A stretch of 64,000 bases of DNA from assembly GCA_963668595.1 (NCBI GenBank), contig OY764876.1:3472001-3536000 (forward strand), given 5' to 3'; not shown here. More notes on this DNA, generated by a model. That model had not been told where the DNA came from, did not search any database, and saw nothing but the letters and a program-made list of their open reading frames with translations. The DNA is from GWE2-42-39 sp963668595 (GTDB taxonomy: Bacteria; Bacteroidota; Bacteroidia; Bacteroidales; Prolixibacteraceae). The stretch's first letter is position 1.

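Overview
The window reads as chromosomal DNA of a Bacteroidota bacterium, probably of the Bacteroidales/Marinilabiliales side. The signs are SusC/SusD outer-membrane pairs, ECF sigma/FecR anti-sigma pairs, lipoproteins with acidic residues after the lipobox cysteine, and several TTTG-N17..20-TAnnTTTG promoters. No rRNA, tRNA, CRISPR array, insertion sequence or phage gene was seen.

Bases 1-2.6 kb carry the end of an ABC-F ATPase, converging on ilvE, then a small YqaA-like membrane protein. Bases 2.7-14.7 kb form an accessory nutrient-uptake locus on the plus strand: a secreted CocE/NonD-type alpha/beta hydrolase, an ECF sigma factor, a FecR-type anti-sigma factor, a SusC-type TonB-dependent transporter with an STN signalling domain, a SusD lipoprotein, and three products related to the endonuclease/exonuclease/phosphatase (EEP) fold. 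The first and third EEP proteins keep the catalytic residues. The middle one is a lipoprotein that seems to keep the fold but has lost them. The likely logic is transport-coupled sigma activation of a transporter plus secreted phosphoesterases; the substrate is unknown.

Bases 14.8-17.2 kb hold a housekeeping operon (rbfA, a SAM methyltransferase, a LolC/E-type permease). Bases 17.2-25.4 kb, all on the minus strand, hold an AspT/YbjL-type transporter, peptidase E, two paralogous outer-membrane barrel proteins, a second ECF sigma/anti-sigma pair, an S41 C-terminal processing protease and a dCMP deaminase. Bases 25.4-26.77 kb are AT-rich and nearly gene-free.

From 26,771 to the end of the window (37,230 bases) a single reading frame stays open. 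It encodes the first 12,410 residues of one giant secreted protein that continues past the window. In order it has: signal peptide, Fn3-like domain, Ig/PKD-like domains, a glycine-rich domain resembling that of ALK/LTK receptors, more Ig-like domains, about 8 diverged Calx-beta domains, PKD-like and Fn3 domains, YDG/MBG domains including three copies of a 1,260-bp unit, 3 more Calx-beta domains, 38 near-identical 348-bp (116-residue) Calx-beta units in tandem, 9 diverged Calx-beta domains, 4 more copies of the 348-bp unit, and further diverged Calx-beta domains. It is best read as a giant calcium-binding surface adhesin, possibly a type IX secretion substrate. The 348-bp array, its block duplications and its different base composition are the most unusual things in the window.
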